Origin: Eubacterium ramulus ATCC 29099
GTDB taxonomy: Bacteria; Bacillota; Clostridia; Lachnospirales; Lachnospiraceae
DNA length: 40,897 nt
NCBI RefSeq assembly: GCF_000469345.1
Contig: NZ_KI271092.1
Coordinates: 53,371 to 94,267 of the forward strand
Direction: 5' to 3'
The notes under the pieces are model-generated. The model was not told the origin of the DNA, did no database searches, and saw only the letters and a list, made by a program, of their open reading frames with translations. Position numbers and translations under genes: made by a program. Below, piece by piece: positions 26,472-34,117 of this stretch (position 1 is the stretch's first letter; every line of letters starts with the position of its first letter).

Positions 26472-27527
26472 TCATGAATACTGATAGTATGCGGAGCAGG
26501 CTCCCTCCCCGGATACCATGCATGCCCCAATTGGATGCTGCGGTGTACAGCCTTTGCCGAACACTTTGCAGTCGGACGGTTTGCATTTTCCCTGAAGCAC
26601 ATCTCCGCAGCGACAGGCCGGATTTGGTCTGCCTTCTATCTTTGGCATCTGATATTTGATGCGGGCATCAAACTCCTGCCACTCCGGTCTCAATTTCATG
26701 CCGGATGCCGGAATCACGCCCAGACCGCGCCATTCAGAATCGCAGGCTTCCATCATTTCATCCACCAGCACCTGTGCTTCTCTGCTTCCGTCCTGTGTCA
26801 CCACACGCGGATAACAGTTTACAAAAAATGGTTTGCCCTCCTGAAACTTCACCAGGGAAACTGCCAGCGCTGTCATCAGTTCTTTTGCGGTAAATCCTGC
26901 CACAACACCGCTGACACCTTCTTCGGTCAGTGCCTCGCACAAACGTGTTCCGGTGATGGCGTTGACATGACCCGGATACAAAAACACATCCGCACTGCCC
27001 TTTAATGCCTCATAAGCCTGCGGCATGGTTTTGTTCGCAACCAGCAGGGAATAATTATCCAGGCCGTCCTCTTTTGCAGATTTTACGGACAGACAACCGG
27101 CCGGTGTCGTTGTCTCAAATCCCACCGACAGAAAGGTTACCTGCTCCTTTGGATGTTCTTTCGCATATTTTTCAGCATCTGCCGGAGAATAAACGATGTG
27201 GATCTTTCCTCCCTGTTCTCTGGCTCCCGCAAGGCTCATCTTTGTACCCGGCACGCGCACCAGATCACCAAACGTACAGATCGTCACTCCTTTTTCCAAT
27301 GCCAGATAAATCGCTTCATCGATAAAGCTGACCGGCGTCACGCAGACCGGACATCCCGGACCGGAGATCAACTCCACCTGTTCCGGCAGCAATTTGCGGA
27401 TTCCCAGACGAAAAATCTCATGGGTATGCGTACCGCACACTTCCATGATCCGCACCTTCGGACCGTTATAGTTCTCAATGATTTCCCGGGCCGTTTTCTT
27501 TTTATTATCGCCGTTTGTCTCTCCCAT
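26472..27527 (-). CDS. hypD: Hydrogenase formation protein HypD
   Basis: The protein has 351 residues. Landmarks: C31 in EVCGTHTHEI, C59 and C62 in SGPGCPVCVTP, the GFETT motif, and a C-terminal cysteine-rich [4Fe-4S] region (CRCGDVLQGKCKPSDCKVFG, then GCTPQHPIGACMVSGEGAC). HypD and HypC form the scaffold on which Fe(CN)2CO is assembled. The start codon overlaps the hypC stop by one base (TAATG). Intact in all recognisable motifs. Confidence 0.95.
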   Translation of the reverse strand: MGETNGDNKKKTAREIIENYNGPKVRIMEVCGTHTHEIFRLGIRKLLPEQVELISGPGCPVCVTPVSFIDEAIYLALEKGVTICTFGDLVRVPGTKMSLAGAREQGGKIHIVYSPADAEKYAKEHPKEQVTFLSVGFETTTPAGCLSVKSAKEDGLDNYSLLVANKTMPQAYEALKGSADVFLYPGHVNAITGTRLCEALTEEGVSGVVAGFTAKELMTALAVSLVKFQEGKPFFVNCYPRVVTQDGSREAQVLVDEMMEACDSEWRGLGVIPASGMKLRPEWQEFDARIKYQMPKIEGRPNPACRCGDVLQGKCKPSDCKVFGKGCTPQHPIGACMVSGEGACSAYYQYS

Positions 27528-27736
27528 TACAAAAATTCCTCCATAAGCTGATCTGTCTCGCTGTCATCTTCATCGGTAATCTTTGCAATTGCCACACCGG
27601 CATGAACCATGACGTAATCTCCCGGCTCCAGATCTTCCAGAAGCTGGGAAGAAACTTCTCTTTTTGCTCCGCCTGCATCAATGACAGCTGTGCCGTTACT
27701 GATTTTTACTACCTTTGCTGATAAACCTACACACAT
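27527..27736 (-). CDS. hypC: Hydrogenase assembly chaperone HypC
   Basis: The protein has 69 residues. MCVGLSAKVVKI has the essential C2, followed by the OB-like barrel with VSSQLLEDLEPGDYVMVHAGVAIAKI, typical of HypC/HybG. It carries the Fe(CN)2CO precursor with HypD. GGAGGG lies 5-6 nt before the ATG. It is separated from hypF by a 446-nt interval that holds a toxin-antitoxin-like cassette with terminators, so hypCDE may be transcribed separately from hypF. Confidence 0.93.
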   Translation of the reverse strand: MCVGLSAKVVKISNGTAVIDAGGAKREVSSQLLEDLEPGDYVMVHAGVAIAKITDEDDSETDQLMEEFL

Positions 27737-27770
27737 TTCTTTTCCCTCCTGAAAATGCAGTTATTTGTTA

Positions 27771-27799
27771 TTGCGCGCAGAACACACGTTTGCTATAAT
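27771..27799 (+). promoter_or_regulatory. Promoter of the small toxin-like mRNA
   Basis: TTGCGC (27771-27776), a 17-bp spacer and the consensus TATAAT (27794-27799) with TGC extended -10 set the start at about 27806, so the mRNA would begin GGGTGCTACC. Confidence 0.78.
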
Positions 27800-27806
27800 A
27801 TCTTTG

Positions 27807-28139
27807 GGTGCTACCTTAAACGGTAGGCGGTTAGTCCTTCAACAGAGGGACTGATTCTACACTCCGTTCCGGTCGGTGCTAAACGAGTGCCACCGGCACT
27901 CAGCACCTCTCTGATTACATAGAAATCCTGTTATCAGGAAATTTAATGAAAGAGGGTTTTCTTTATGAGTGATTTCGAACTGCTTTCCCTTATTATGATG
28001 ATATTAAATATTATCGTAATGATATTGATTGCATATATAAATCAAACAAAAAAGTAACCGCCCACAGTCTGCAAAACTAAGCGATTACTTTTTGTAATAG
28101 TATATTTTGTGACTAACCGTCTATCGGTAGCACCTTTTT
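27807..28139 (+). repeat. 5'/3' inverted repeat of a type I toxin mRNA, with terminator
   Basis: GGTGCTACC (27807-27815) and CGGTTAGTC (27828-27836), at the 5' end, are exactly complementary to GGTAGCACC (28126-28134) and GACTAACCG (28111-28119) at the 3' end. TTTTT follows, so the 3' arm also ends the mRNA. The 5' arm can form a local hairpin as well (CTACC-N6-GGTAG). A strong hairpin (27875-27907: GGTGCT, GAGTGCC / GGCACTC, AGCACC) and a smaller one (27926-27939) lie before the toxin start. Long-distance pairing like this keeps full-length toxin mRNA untranslated. Confidence 0.78.
27965..28057 (+). CDS. Putative holin-like type I toxin peptide (30 aa)
   Basis: The peptide is MSDFELLSLIMMILN followed by IIVMILIAYINQTKK, read in full: a short acidic head, one membrane helix (about residues 5-25) and a charged KK tail. 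It resembles the putative holin-like toxin (Hol-Tox / TxpA-like) family, whose members begin with M-[ST]-x-[FY]-E-x-L-[ST]-L-M. The ATG has GAGGG about 9 nt upstream. It lies between a strong promoter and a 5'/3' pairing arm, and opposite an antisense RNA. Family members insert in the membrane and disturb its potential when free of their antisense RNA. Confidence 0.75.
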   Translation: MSDFELLSLIMMILNIIVMILIAYINQTKK

Positions 28140-28144
28140 CTTTC
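28048..28144 (-). ncRNA. Predicted antisense antitoxin RNA of the holin-like toxin
   Basis: On the minus strand TTGACA (28179-28174), a 17-bp spacer and TAGTAT (28156-28151) would start an RNA near 28144. It would end at an intrinsic terminator formed by AAGTAATCGC (28090-28081) and GCGGTTACTT (28061-28052) followed by TTTTTT. The transcript of about 95 nt would be fully complementary to the last codons and the 3' part of the toxin mRNA, as in txpA/ratA. The -10 box is not perfect. Confidence 0.6.
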
Positions 28145-28182
28145 AAATTTATACTATCATTTCGCTTAATTTATGTCAAATG

Positions 28183-30564
28183 TTAAATCTCTTTTTTCAC
28201 ATTCTGTAAATAATACAATCCATAAGCCGCCTGTCCAATGGCAATTCCACCGTCGTTTGGCGGAATCATATGATGCCGCAGCACTTCAAAACCTTCCTGC
28301 TCCAGACCTTCTTCTGTCAGACGCAGAAGTAATCGGTTCTGAAATACACCGCCACTCAAAGCCACTTTCGCTCTGCCTGAATGCTCACGTGCCGCCTTGC
28401 AGGCAGCCACGATCTGTTCCGCCAGCGTCCGGTGAAACAGATAAGCCAATGCTCCGCTGTCAGCGCCTTGCAGTTTTGCTTCCACGATCTGCTGCACCAG
28501 TGCTTCTGTATTCAAAATGCAATGTTCCTCTGATTCAAATATTAACTCCTGACGTATATTATGCCTTTCACTTAAATCAGATGTTTGTTTCTGCTCAAAG
28601 GCTTCTGCCGCAAACTGCAGTGCTGTGGATGCCTCACCTTCAAAACTCGACTGCCGCCGGATTCCGAGGATCGCACTGACTGCATCGAAAAGCCGGCCTG
28701 CACTGGTGGACATCACTGCATTGATCTTACGGTCTGCCATTGTAAACTGCACCTTGCTTTCCTGTTCACTGCATAGTCCCAGTTTCTCAATGATCTCCCA
28801 CGCTTTTTCCCGGTCTTTGGTATATCCGTAGATCATGGATACGGCAATACGCCATCCCTCTTTTGCAGAGGCGTCTCCGCCGATCTGTAAAAATGGGGTA
28901 ATGCTGCCAAATCTTGTAAAATCCTGATAATCCGCCAGCAGAATCTCTCCGCCCCAGATCGTACCGTCCGTACCGTATCCGGTTCCGTCAAAGGAAACAC
29001 CAATCACCGGTTCCTGACAGTCATTTTCTGTCATACAGGATAAAACATGTGCATAATGATGCTGCACCTGAAGCATCGGATAACCAAGTTTTTCCGCGAC
29101 AACCGTGGAATTGTATTTCGGATGCAGATCACAGACCACCACCTGCGGTTCCACTTCCAGTAACGTCCGGAACCGATGAATTGTCTCCTGCAAAGCTTTT
29201 ACTGTCCGCAGATCTTCCAGATCCCCCACATACGGAGACGGATAAAACCGGCTGTCCACGCCGATGCAGAATGTATTTTTCAATTCACCGCCCACAGCAA
29301 GCACCTGCCCTTTCCAGTCCACAGATGTCATAAAAGGCAGTGGTGCATAACCTCTGGAACGCCGGATCATATACGGCTCATTTTTATAAAAATCCATGAC
29401 CGTGTCGTCTGCACGGATCCGGATTTTCCGATCATGTGATAAAATAGCATCACATAAATGAGACAATTCGGCAACCGCTTCCTCATCATCACGGCAGATT
29501 GGCGCTCCTGATGTATTTCCGCTTGTCATTACCAGCAGATCCGGCATTTCGATCCCATCATCATACTGAAAAATCAGCAGCTGCACCGGTGCATACGGAA
29601 GCATCACACCGACTTTTGGATTTCCAGGTGCCACAGAAGGTGCCAGCCGTGTTTCAGATATATTTTCCGACTGTGGTTGGCTTTCTTTTCTATGTTCCTT
29701 TGATCGTCTGTCCAATAGTAAAATTGGTTTCTGATGACCGGTCAGGATCGCTTCCTGCTCCGGTGTCACGATGCATTCCCGTTTTACCACCGTTTCATCC
29801 TTTGCCATGATTGCAAAAGGTTTCGCCGGACGGCATTTTAATGTGCGCAGACGGCTGACTGCTTCTTCGTTTGTCGCATCACAGCACAAATGAAAACCGC
29901 CGATTCCTTTGATCGCCACAATTCCGCCGTCGTGGATCACCTGCCGTGTATAAGTAATGGCATCCCTGCCCCGTTCGCTTCTGCCGATCAGATACACTTC
30001 CGGTCCGCAATCGTTGCAACACACCGGCTGTGCATCATACCGCCGCGTCTCCGGATCATAATATTCTTTCGCACAATCCGGACACATAGGAAATTCTTTC
30101 ATGCTGGTGCGCTCCCGGTCATAGGGCAGCGCATCCAGTATGGTCAGCCGGGGACCGCAGCAGGTACAGTTGATAAACGGATGCAGATACCGCCGGTTCT
30201 TCGGATCATACAGTTCCTCTTTACACTCATCACAGATCGCAATATCCGGCGAAACAAAGATCTCCCCCTTTGTTTTTTCGCTTTCTATAATGTCAAAATC
30301 CGAAAACTGCGGTGCCTCCTCTGCCGGAACCTCTTCCATATTTATTTTTAAAATCGCCGCACGTTTCGGTGGACGTTCCTCCAGATCTTTCAAGAAACCA
30401 TCCACCTGTTCTACCGCTCCCTGTGCATAAATCTCCACATACGGCCCTTTATTACAGACATTTCCACGAATCCCGTTTGCTGTGGCATGGCGGCTCACCG
30501 TCGGGCGGAAACCAACGCCCTGAACGATACCATACACCCGGATCCGCTTCGTAATCTCGCTCAT
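28183..30564 (-). CDS. hypF: Carbamoyltransferase HypF
   Basis: The protein has 793 residues. It has an acylphosphatase domain (1 to about 92, GIVQGVGFRPTV), two zinc fingers (CDECKEEL...CTCCG and CPDCAKEY...CCNDCG, about 108-183), a YrdC-like domain (about 205-390, with KGIGGFHLCCDATNE) and a Kae1/TobZ-like carbamoyl-transferase domain (about 400-793, with GVSFDGTGYGTDG and ALSGGVFQNRLL). It makes thiocarbamate on the HypE C-terminus from carbamoyl phosphate. It has two unusual hydrophilic stretches (around residues 285-310 and 660-685). GGAG lies 11 nt upstream. It ends the first half of the cluster: right after its stop codon begins the antisense-RNA promoter. Confidence 0.94.
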   Translation of the reverse strand: MSEITKRIRVYGIVQGVGFRPTVSRHATANGIRGNVCNKGPYVEIYAQGAVEQVDGFLKDLEERPPKRAAILKINMEEVPAEEAPQFSDFDIIESEKTKGEIFVSPDIAICDECKEELYDPKNRRYLHPFINCTCCGPRLTILDALPYDRERTSMKEFPMCPDCAKEYYDPETRRYDAQPVCCNDCGPEVYLIGRSERGRDAITYTRQVIHDGGIVAIKGIGGFHLCCDATNEEAVSRLRTLKCRPAKPFAIMAKDETVVKRECIVTPEQEAILTGHQKPILLLDRRSKEHRKESQPQSENISETRLAPSVAPGNPKVGVMLPYAPVQLLIFQYDDGIEMPDLLVMTSGNTSGAPICRDDEEAVAELSHLCDAILSHDRKIRIRADDTVMDFYKNEPYMIRRSRGYAPLPFMTSVDWKGQVLAVGGELKNTFCIGVDSRFYPSPYVGDLEDLRTVKALQETIHRFRTLLEVEPQVVVCDLHPKYNSTVVAEKLGYPMLQVQHHYAHVLSCMTENDCQEPVIGVSFDGTGYGTDGTIWGGEILLADYQDFTRFGSITPFLQIGGDASAKEGWRIAVSMIYGYTKDREKAWEIIEKLGLCSEQESKVQFTMADRKINAVMSTSAGRLFDAVSAILGIRRQSSFEGEASTALQFAAEAFEQKQTSDLSERHNIRQELIFESEEHCILNTEALVQQIVEAKLQGADSGALAYLFHRTLAEQIVAACKAAREHSGRAKVALSGGVFQNRLLLRLTEEGLEQEGFEVLRHHMIPPNDGGIAIGQAAYGLYYLQNVKKEI

Positions 30565-30621
30565 ATCTCTCTTCTTCTCCTAATTTGCTTTCCTCACATA
30601 TCCCTGATACACAGCATTTTG

Positions 30622-31659
30622 TTACGCCAGACGCCCTGACACTGCAAAATGCACCGTATCTACAAAGATTTCCGCAAACTTCGGTGTCATCCGTTCCATG
30701 CAGTGATCCGCATAGATCACGTCAAAACCGCCCTTTTCCACCAGTTCGACATAATCATCCTCATCCCGTAAATGCAGATCGCCCTCCTGTCTCAGCTCCG
30801 GTTTCATCATAAACCAGCTTGCCACCGTCACTTGTGCATCCGGCGCCTGTTTCAAAATTTCTTCCCGGATGGCGGTTCCCATCACCTGCTGCTGTACAAC
30901 CAGCACTTTTTTACCGTTGTAATCCAGATCAGAAACCAGTTCGTCCACCAGCGGATAACCGATCTCATACGGAGTTCCGTAAGTCCGCTCCAGATATTTC
31001 GCCGCTTCCAGTGCCGCCGGTGCCACCACGATGTGTTTTTCCACATTGGAAACAGATTTCACATCGTCCAATCCGTTTCCCATACCATAGCAAATAGCAG
31101 TTTTCCCTTCTGCTGCAAAATGCTCCCGGATACGGTCAGCCGCGCGCAGATCACTGATATCCTGCGGTGTCATGCCCAGAATTCCGATATTTCCCGGAAT
31201 CACATCTTCTTTTTCACCGGCAAACACCCGGAACAGCTCCTGCCATGCTTTTTCTTCGCCTTTGTCATATAATTCCATGCCATCGGTGTCCACCGTCAGA
31301 ATCGGCAGATCCACTTTTTTCTCCGTCATACGCTTTAAGGCATGATAATCCGTCCCGATAACGGCCGGAACCGGTGTTCCGATGATCGCTGCAAACTTTG
31401 CATCCAGTTTTGTCACTGCATCTGCAAGTTTTGCCACCAGACGGTCATCCCGTCCGAGGATCGCATCCATATCGCGAAGACCCGCACTGAACAGTGCACT
31501 TTTGCTCTCAAACCAGCGCGGCTCATCAAATCCACAGATGTTTCCGGTACAGCCACCGGCATCACAGATGACGATGATCCCGCCAAATTCATATAATACA
31601 GATACTGCGCCGGACTGATCCGGTGCAAAAGGTGTCAGATATTTTCTCAGTCCTCTCAT
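30622..31659 (-). CDS. Nitrogenase component 1-like protein (beta-like subunit, copy 2)
   Basis: From the ATG at 31659 (GGAGG 9 nt upstream, 4 nt after the preceding stop codon) the protein has 345 residues, shorter than NifK. SVLYEFGG and CDAGGCTGNICG (C32, C37, C42) form the first Cys region, FSAGLRDMDAILGRDDRL replaces the VFGG segment, and IGTPVPAVIGTDYHALKR replaces TC...IGDD, with Pro instead of the third Cys. A later NIGILGMTPQDISDL and the end FAVSGRLA match the family's C-terminal half. It aligns with the protein at 21579-22898 at C37 and the SGRL end and is its paralog, without the hydrophilic inserts. Confidence 0.83.
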   Translation of the reverse strand: MRGLRKYLTPFAPDQSGAVSVLYEFGGIIVICDAGGCTGNICGFDEPRWFESKSALFSAGLRDMDAILGRDDRLVAKLADAVTKLDAKFAAIIGTPVPAVIGTDYHALKRMTEKKVDLPILTVDTDGMELYDKGEEKAWQELFRVFAGEKEDVIPGNIGILGMTPQDISDLRAADRIREHFAAEGKTAICYGMGNGLDDVKSVSNVEKHIVVAPAALEAAKYLERTYGTPYEIGYPLVDELVSDLDYNGKKVLVVQQQVMGTAIREEILKQAPDAQVTVASWFMMKPELRQEGDLHLRDEDDYVELVEKGGFDVIYADHCMERMTPKFAEIFVDTVHFAVSGRLA

Positions 31660-31663
31660 TGCT

Positions 31664-32944
31664 CTATACCTCCGCCAGTGCCTCAAACAGTCTGCGCACG
31701 CCGGCGTAGCCGTACGGCTGCCGTTCCCCGTTCCAGAGCACGTTTGGACAGTTTTTATGATAATAACCGGCATCTTTTCCGATGGTCAGAGTTACCCCGG
31801 AATCTGTTCCGTCGTAATACAGCATCGTCGGTTCCAGATTGGAAAACACTTTCGTCTCCGGACTCAATGCTGCCAGTTGTTTCACATAGATAAAATTTTC
31901 ACCGGATAACGTACCATATATCTCCGGCACCCGGAAACCGTAACGCACCAATGCGAGTGCCAGTTCAAACGAATCTCCGTTCATCCACTCACCCACGGCA
32001 AAGGATGCCTCCGGATGTTTTTCCTTAAATTTTGCGACCGCATTTTCCGCTGCTCTCCGTGGTTTTTCGTCATCAAATGTTACTCCCAGAGCTGCACCAA
32101 AAGCACGATACTGACTGGCAATCTTATCAATCTGATACAGTCTGCGCAGTTCGATGTACGGGATTTTCAGTCTGTCGTGAAAGTCCTCTGCCACAAACCT
32201 TGCCTCCGGATGAAGCACCAGATTAAAATTTGCCTCAGACATGGTCTGATATTCCGCATAATCCTTACATCTTGAAATTTCATGGATCGTTTTCACACCG
32301 GCATCATGAAGCAGATCATATAATTCACAGTCATCCACCAATGGGGAAAAATATCCTAATAAATTCACCACATTTCCTTTTTTCTTCTTTGGCTCCAGCA
32401 AAGAATAAATCGACTGTCGCACATGCACCATCGGCGGCTTGCGTCCCTCTCTCGTTAATGCATACATATAACATGGTTTTACCGGAAGTCCCGCAACTTC
32501 CTCCGCCTTGCGGCAGACACGCTCCATATCCGTTCCCAGCAGCGCATCCACACAGGTGATACAGATCATCACAACGGATGGCTTTTTCTCCAGTCCCTCA
32601 CAAATCTCCGCTACCGCTTTTGGGATTTTTTTCAAATGACGACCGGTTACGATATCCGTCTCATCCATCAGCAGATAATAAAAACGGTCATGGTACGCCC
32701 GCATAGAACTCAGAACCGATGTATTTCGGCCGCAGCATCCCGGAGCCACGATCAGCATAATAGAACCCGGAACCGCCAGACCTGCACGTTTAACGCCAAA
32801 TCCTTCCGCTCCCGGGGAGTTGAATGCCAGCGTTGCCGGGGAACTGTAGATCAGATGCGTATGAGAAATGAGCTGCTGCGGAATATTCTCTTTTCCAAGG
32901 CTGTTCAGTTCTTCTATCGTACAAAAATATGCTTCCTGTCTCAT
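31664..32944 (-). CDS. Nitrogenase component 1-like protein (alpha-like subunit, copy 2)
   Basis: From the ATG at 32944 (GAGG 7 nt upstream) the protein has 426 residues. Component-1 landmarks: C70 and C71 in APGCCGRN, DETDIVTGRHLKK (close to the NifD/E DIVFGG.KKL segment), and C131 in ICITCVDALLGTDMERVC, which matches the TC...LIGDD segment of NifD/NifE. A later NVVNLLGYFSPLVDDCELYDLL is typical of the second Rossmann-like domain. It is the more canonical of the two alpha-like proteins and is coupled to the beta-like gene at 31659. With the NifH-like protein upstream it could form a complete two-component reductase. Confidence 0.86.
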   Translation of the reverse strand: MRQEAYFCTIEELNSLGKENIPQQLISHTHLIYSSPATLAFNSPGAEGFGVKRAGLAVPGSIMLIVAPGCCGRNTSVLSSMRAYHDRFYYLLMDETDIVTGRHLKKIPKAVAEICEGLEKKPSVVMICITCVDALLGTDMERVCRKAEEVAGLPVKPCYMYALTREGRKPPMVHVRQSIYSLLEPKKKKGNVVNLLGYFSPLVDDCELYDLLHDAGVKTIHEISRCKDYAEYQTMSEANFNLVLHPEARFVAEDFHDRLKIPYIELRRLYQIDKIASQYRAFGAALGVTFDDEKPRRAAENAVAKFKEKHPEASFAVGEWMNGDSFELALALVRYGFRVPEIYGTLSGENFIYVKQLAALSPETKVFSNLEPTMLYYDGTDSGVTLTIGKDAGYYHKNCPNVLWNGERQPYGYAGVRRLFEALAEV

Positions 32945-32985
32945 ATATTTTCCTCTTCTTTCCATAAGTCAGAATACTTGCTGCC

Positions 32986-33747
32986 TTATGCATTTTCCTC
33001 TTCTTTTAGTAATAATTCCGCCAGATCAAAGAAACATTTGCTGATCTCAGAATCCGGATTTCCTTCGATCACTGTTTTTCCCTGATCTTCCCAGCGGATA
33101 ATTTCATCGCTTCGCGGCACTTCGCCCACAATCGGCACACCGATTTTTTCAGAAAATGCCTGCACTTTTTCCATCTCATTTTCAACATTCCGGTGATTCA
33201 GCACGATGCCAAACACCCGGGCATAACTGCGGTCTTCAAAATTGCGCACCGCACTGGAAATATTGTTTGCCGCATACAGCGCCATCTTTTCTCCGGACGT
33301 AACGATCAGAACTTTCTCTGCATACCCCTCTCGGATCGGTGCTGCAAAACCGCCACAGACCACGTCACCCAGCACATCATACAACACCACATCCGGCTTG
33401 TAATGCGCAAACAGATCCATGTCTTCCAGAAGCTGGAATGTCGCAATGATACCGCGGCCTGCACAGCCAAGTCCCGGTGTCGGTCCACCGGTCTCGATAC
33501 AGAGGATCCCGCCGTAGCCTTCCTTTGAAATCTGCGCCAGCTCATCCGGCTCCTCGTCCTCTTCCCTCATAAAATTCATCACCGGGCGAAGCGGTTCTCC
33601 TCCCAGTAAATTAATGGTGGAATCCGCTTTCGGATCACAGCCGATCTGAATGACACGTTTTCCCATATTTGCAAAAGCGGCTGCCAGATTGGAAGTCACT
33701 GTAGACTTTCCGATGCCGCCCTTTCCGTAAATCGCTACCTTTAACAT
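32986..33747 (-). CDS. NifH-like nitrogenase reductase family ATPase (copy 2)
   Basis: The protein has 253 residues, the compact length of NifH-like reductases. P-loop GKGGIGKST (residues 9-17), [10 protein letters not shown], cluster cysteines C95 (PGLGCAGRG) and C131 ([11 protein letters not shown]), and switch II DVLGDVV are all intact. GGAGGAG lies 4-6 nt before the ATG. It is the first gene of the cluster, behind a leader with a promoter and an intrinsic terminator. It is a paralog of the NifH-like protein at 24233, without that protein's charged tail. It would supply electrons to the 426/345-residue pair directly downstream. Confidence 0.92.
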   Translation of the reverse strand: MLKVAIYGKGGIGKSTVTSNLAAAFANMGKRVIQIGCDPKADSTINLLGGEPLRPVMNFMREEDEEPDELAQISKEGYGGILCIETGGPTPGLGCAGRGIIATFQLLEDMDLFAHYKPDVVLYDVLGDVVCGGFAAPIREGYAEKVLIVTSGEKMALYAANNISSAVRNFEDRSYARVFGIVLNHRNVENEMEKVQAFSEKIGVPIVGEVPRSDEIIRWEDQGKTVIEGNPDSEISKCFFDLAELLLKEEENA

Positions 33748-33929
33748 AATCTCCTCCTGAACCTAAAAAAACCATTTCCCCGGCAATCCGTCGGAAAAAT
33801 GGTTTTGTAAATCCAATCATATCAGGTCTTACTTCTATCTGATCAGAACGACTAACCTGAATAAAAAATATATGTTTCTGCAAAAATAAATATCACATTA
33901 TAACAGATATCATCAACCTGCCATTCAGC
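33748..33929 (-). promoter_or_regulatory. Structured 5' leader of the nitrogenase-like cluster (candidate riboswitch or attenuator)
   Basis: The RNA from about 33929 to the start codon has room for about 120 nt of aptamer before an intrinsic terminator. A base-paired element CAGGT...ACCTG (minus strand, about 33858-33822) encloses CTGATCAG. It lies directly before the terminator, and its 3' arm is close enough to interfere with the terminator stem. I do not recognise the riboswitch class. The rest of the interval up to 34117 holds the promoter; between 33965 and 34117 I see nothing further. Confidence 0.5.
33768..33806 (-). terminator. Intrinsic terminator in the leader of the nitrogenase-like cluster
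   Basis: The stem AAAACCATTT / AAATGGTTTT with the inner CCG/CGG is followed on the minus strand by TTTTTTT. It lies 20 nt before the NifH-like start codon and just before its ribosome binding site, where only a regulatory terminator makes sense. Confidence 0.75.
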
Positions 33930-33935
33930 AAAAAC

Positions 33936-33964
33936 GTTATATTTTATAATTTTACCTGTATCAA
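33936..33964 (-). promoter_or_regulatory. Promoter of the nitrogenase-like cluster
   Basis: On the minus strand TTGATA (33964-33959), a 17-bp spacer and TATAAC (33941-33936). A second TATAAT (33902-33897) lacks a proper -35 box. Confidence 0.6.
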
Positions 33965-34117
33965 CCAACTATTCCAGCTCGGATTTTCCTTGCCGTCAGA
34001 GTTTTCTTTATTATACTTATTACACTTTAACTACAATGTTAACATGTTATTTCGCATTCAGATAGATAGAATCACTCCGTCTGCATTTTTCATCTCAGTA
34101 GACATATTGTACTTGTT

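Noticed and set aside
21579-33747. Canonical nitrogen fixation (nif) cluster
   Set aside because: No nifB, no NifDK-type catalytic pair with a FeMo-co site and no other nif assembly genes; the component-1-like proteins diverge strongly from NifDK.
33635-33883. 82-codon minus-strand frame overlapping the start of the NifH-like gene and its leader
   Set aside because: It overlaps the terminator and the NifH-like coding start in another frame and has no ribosome binding site.
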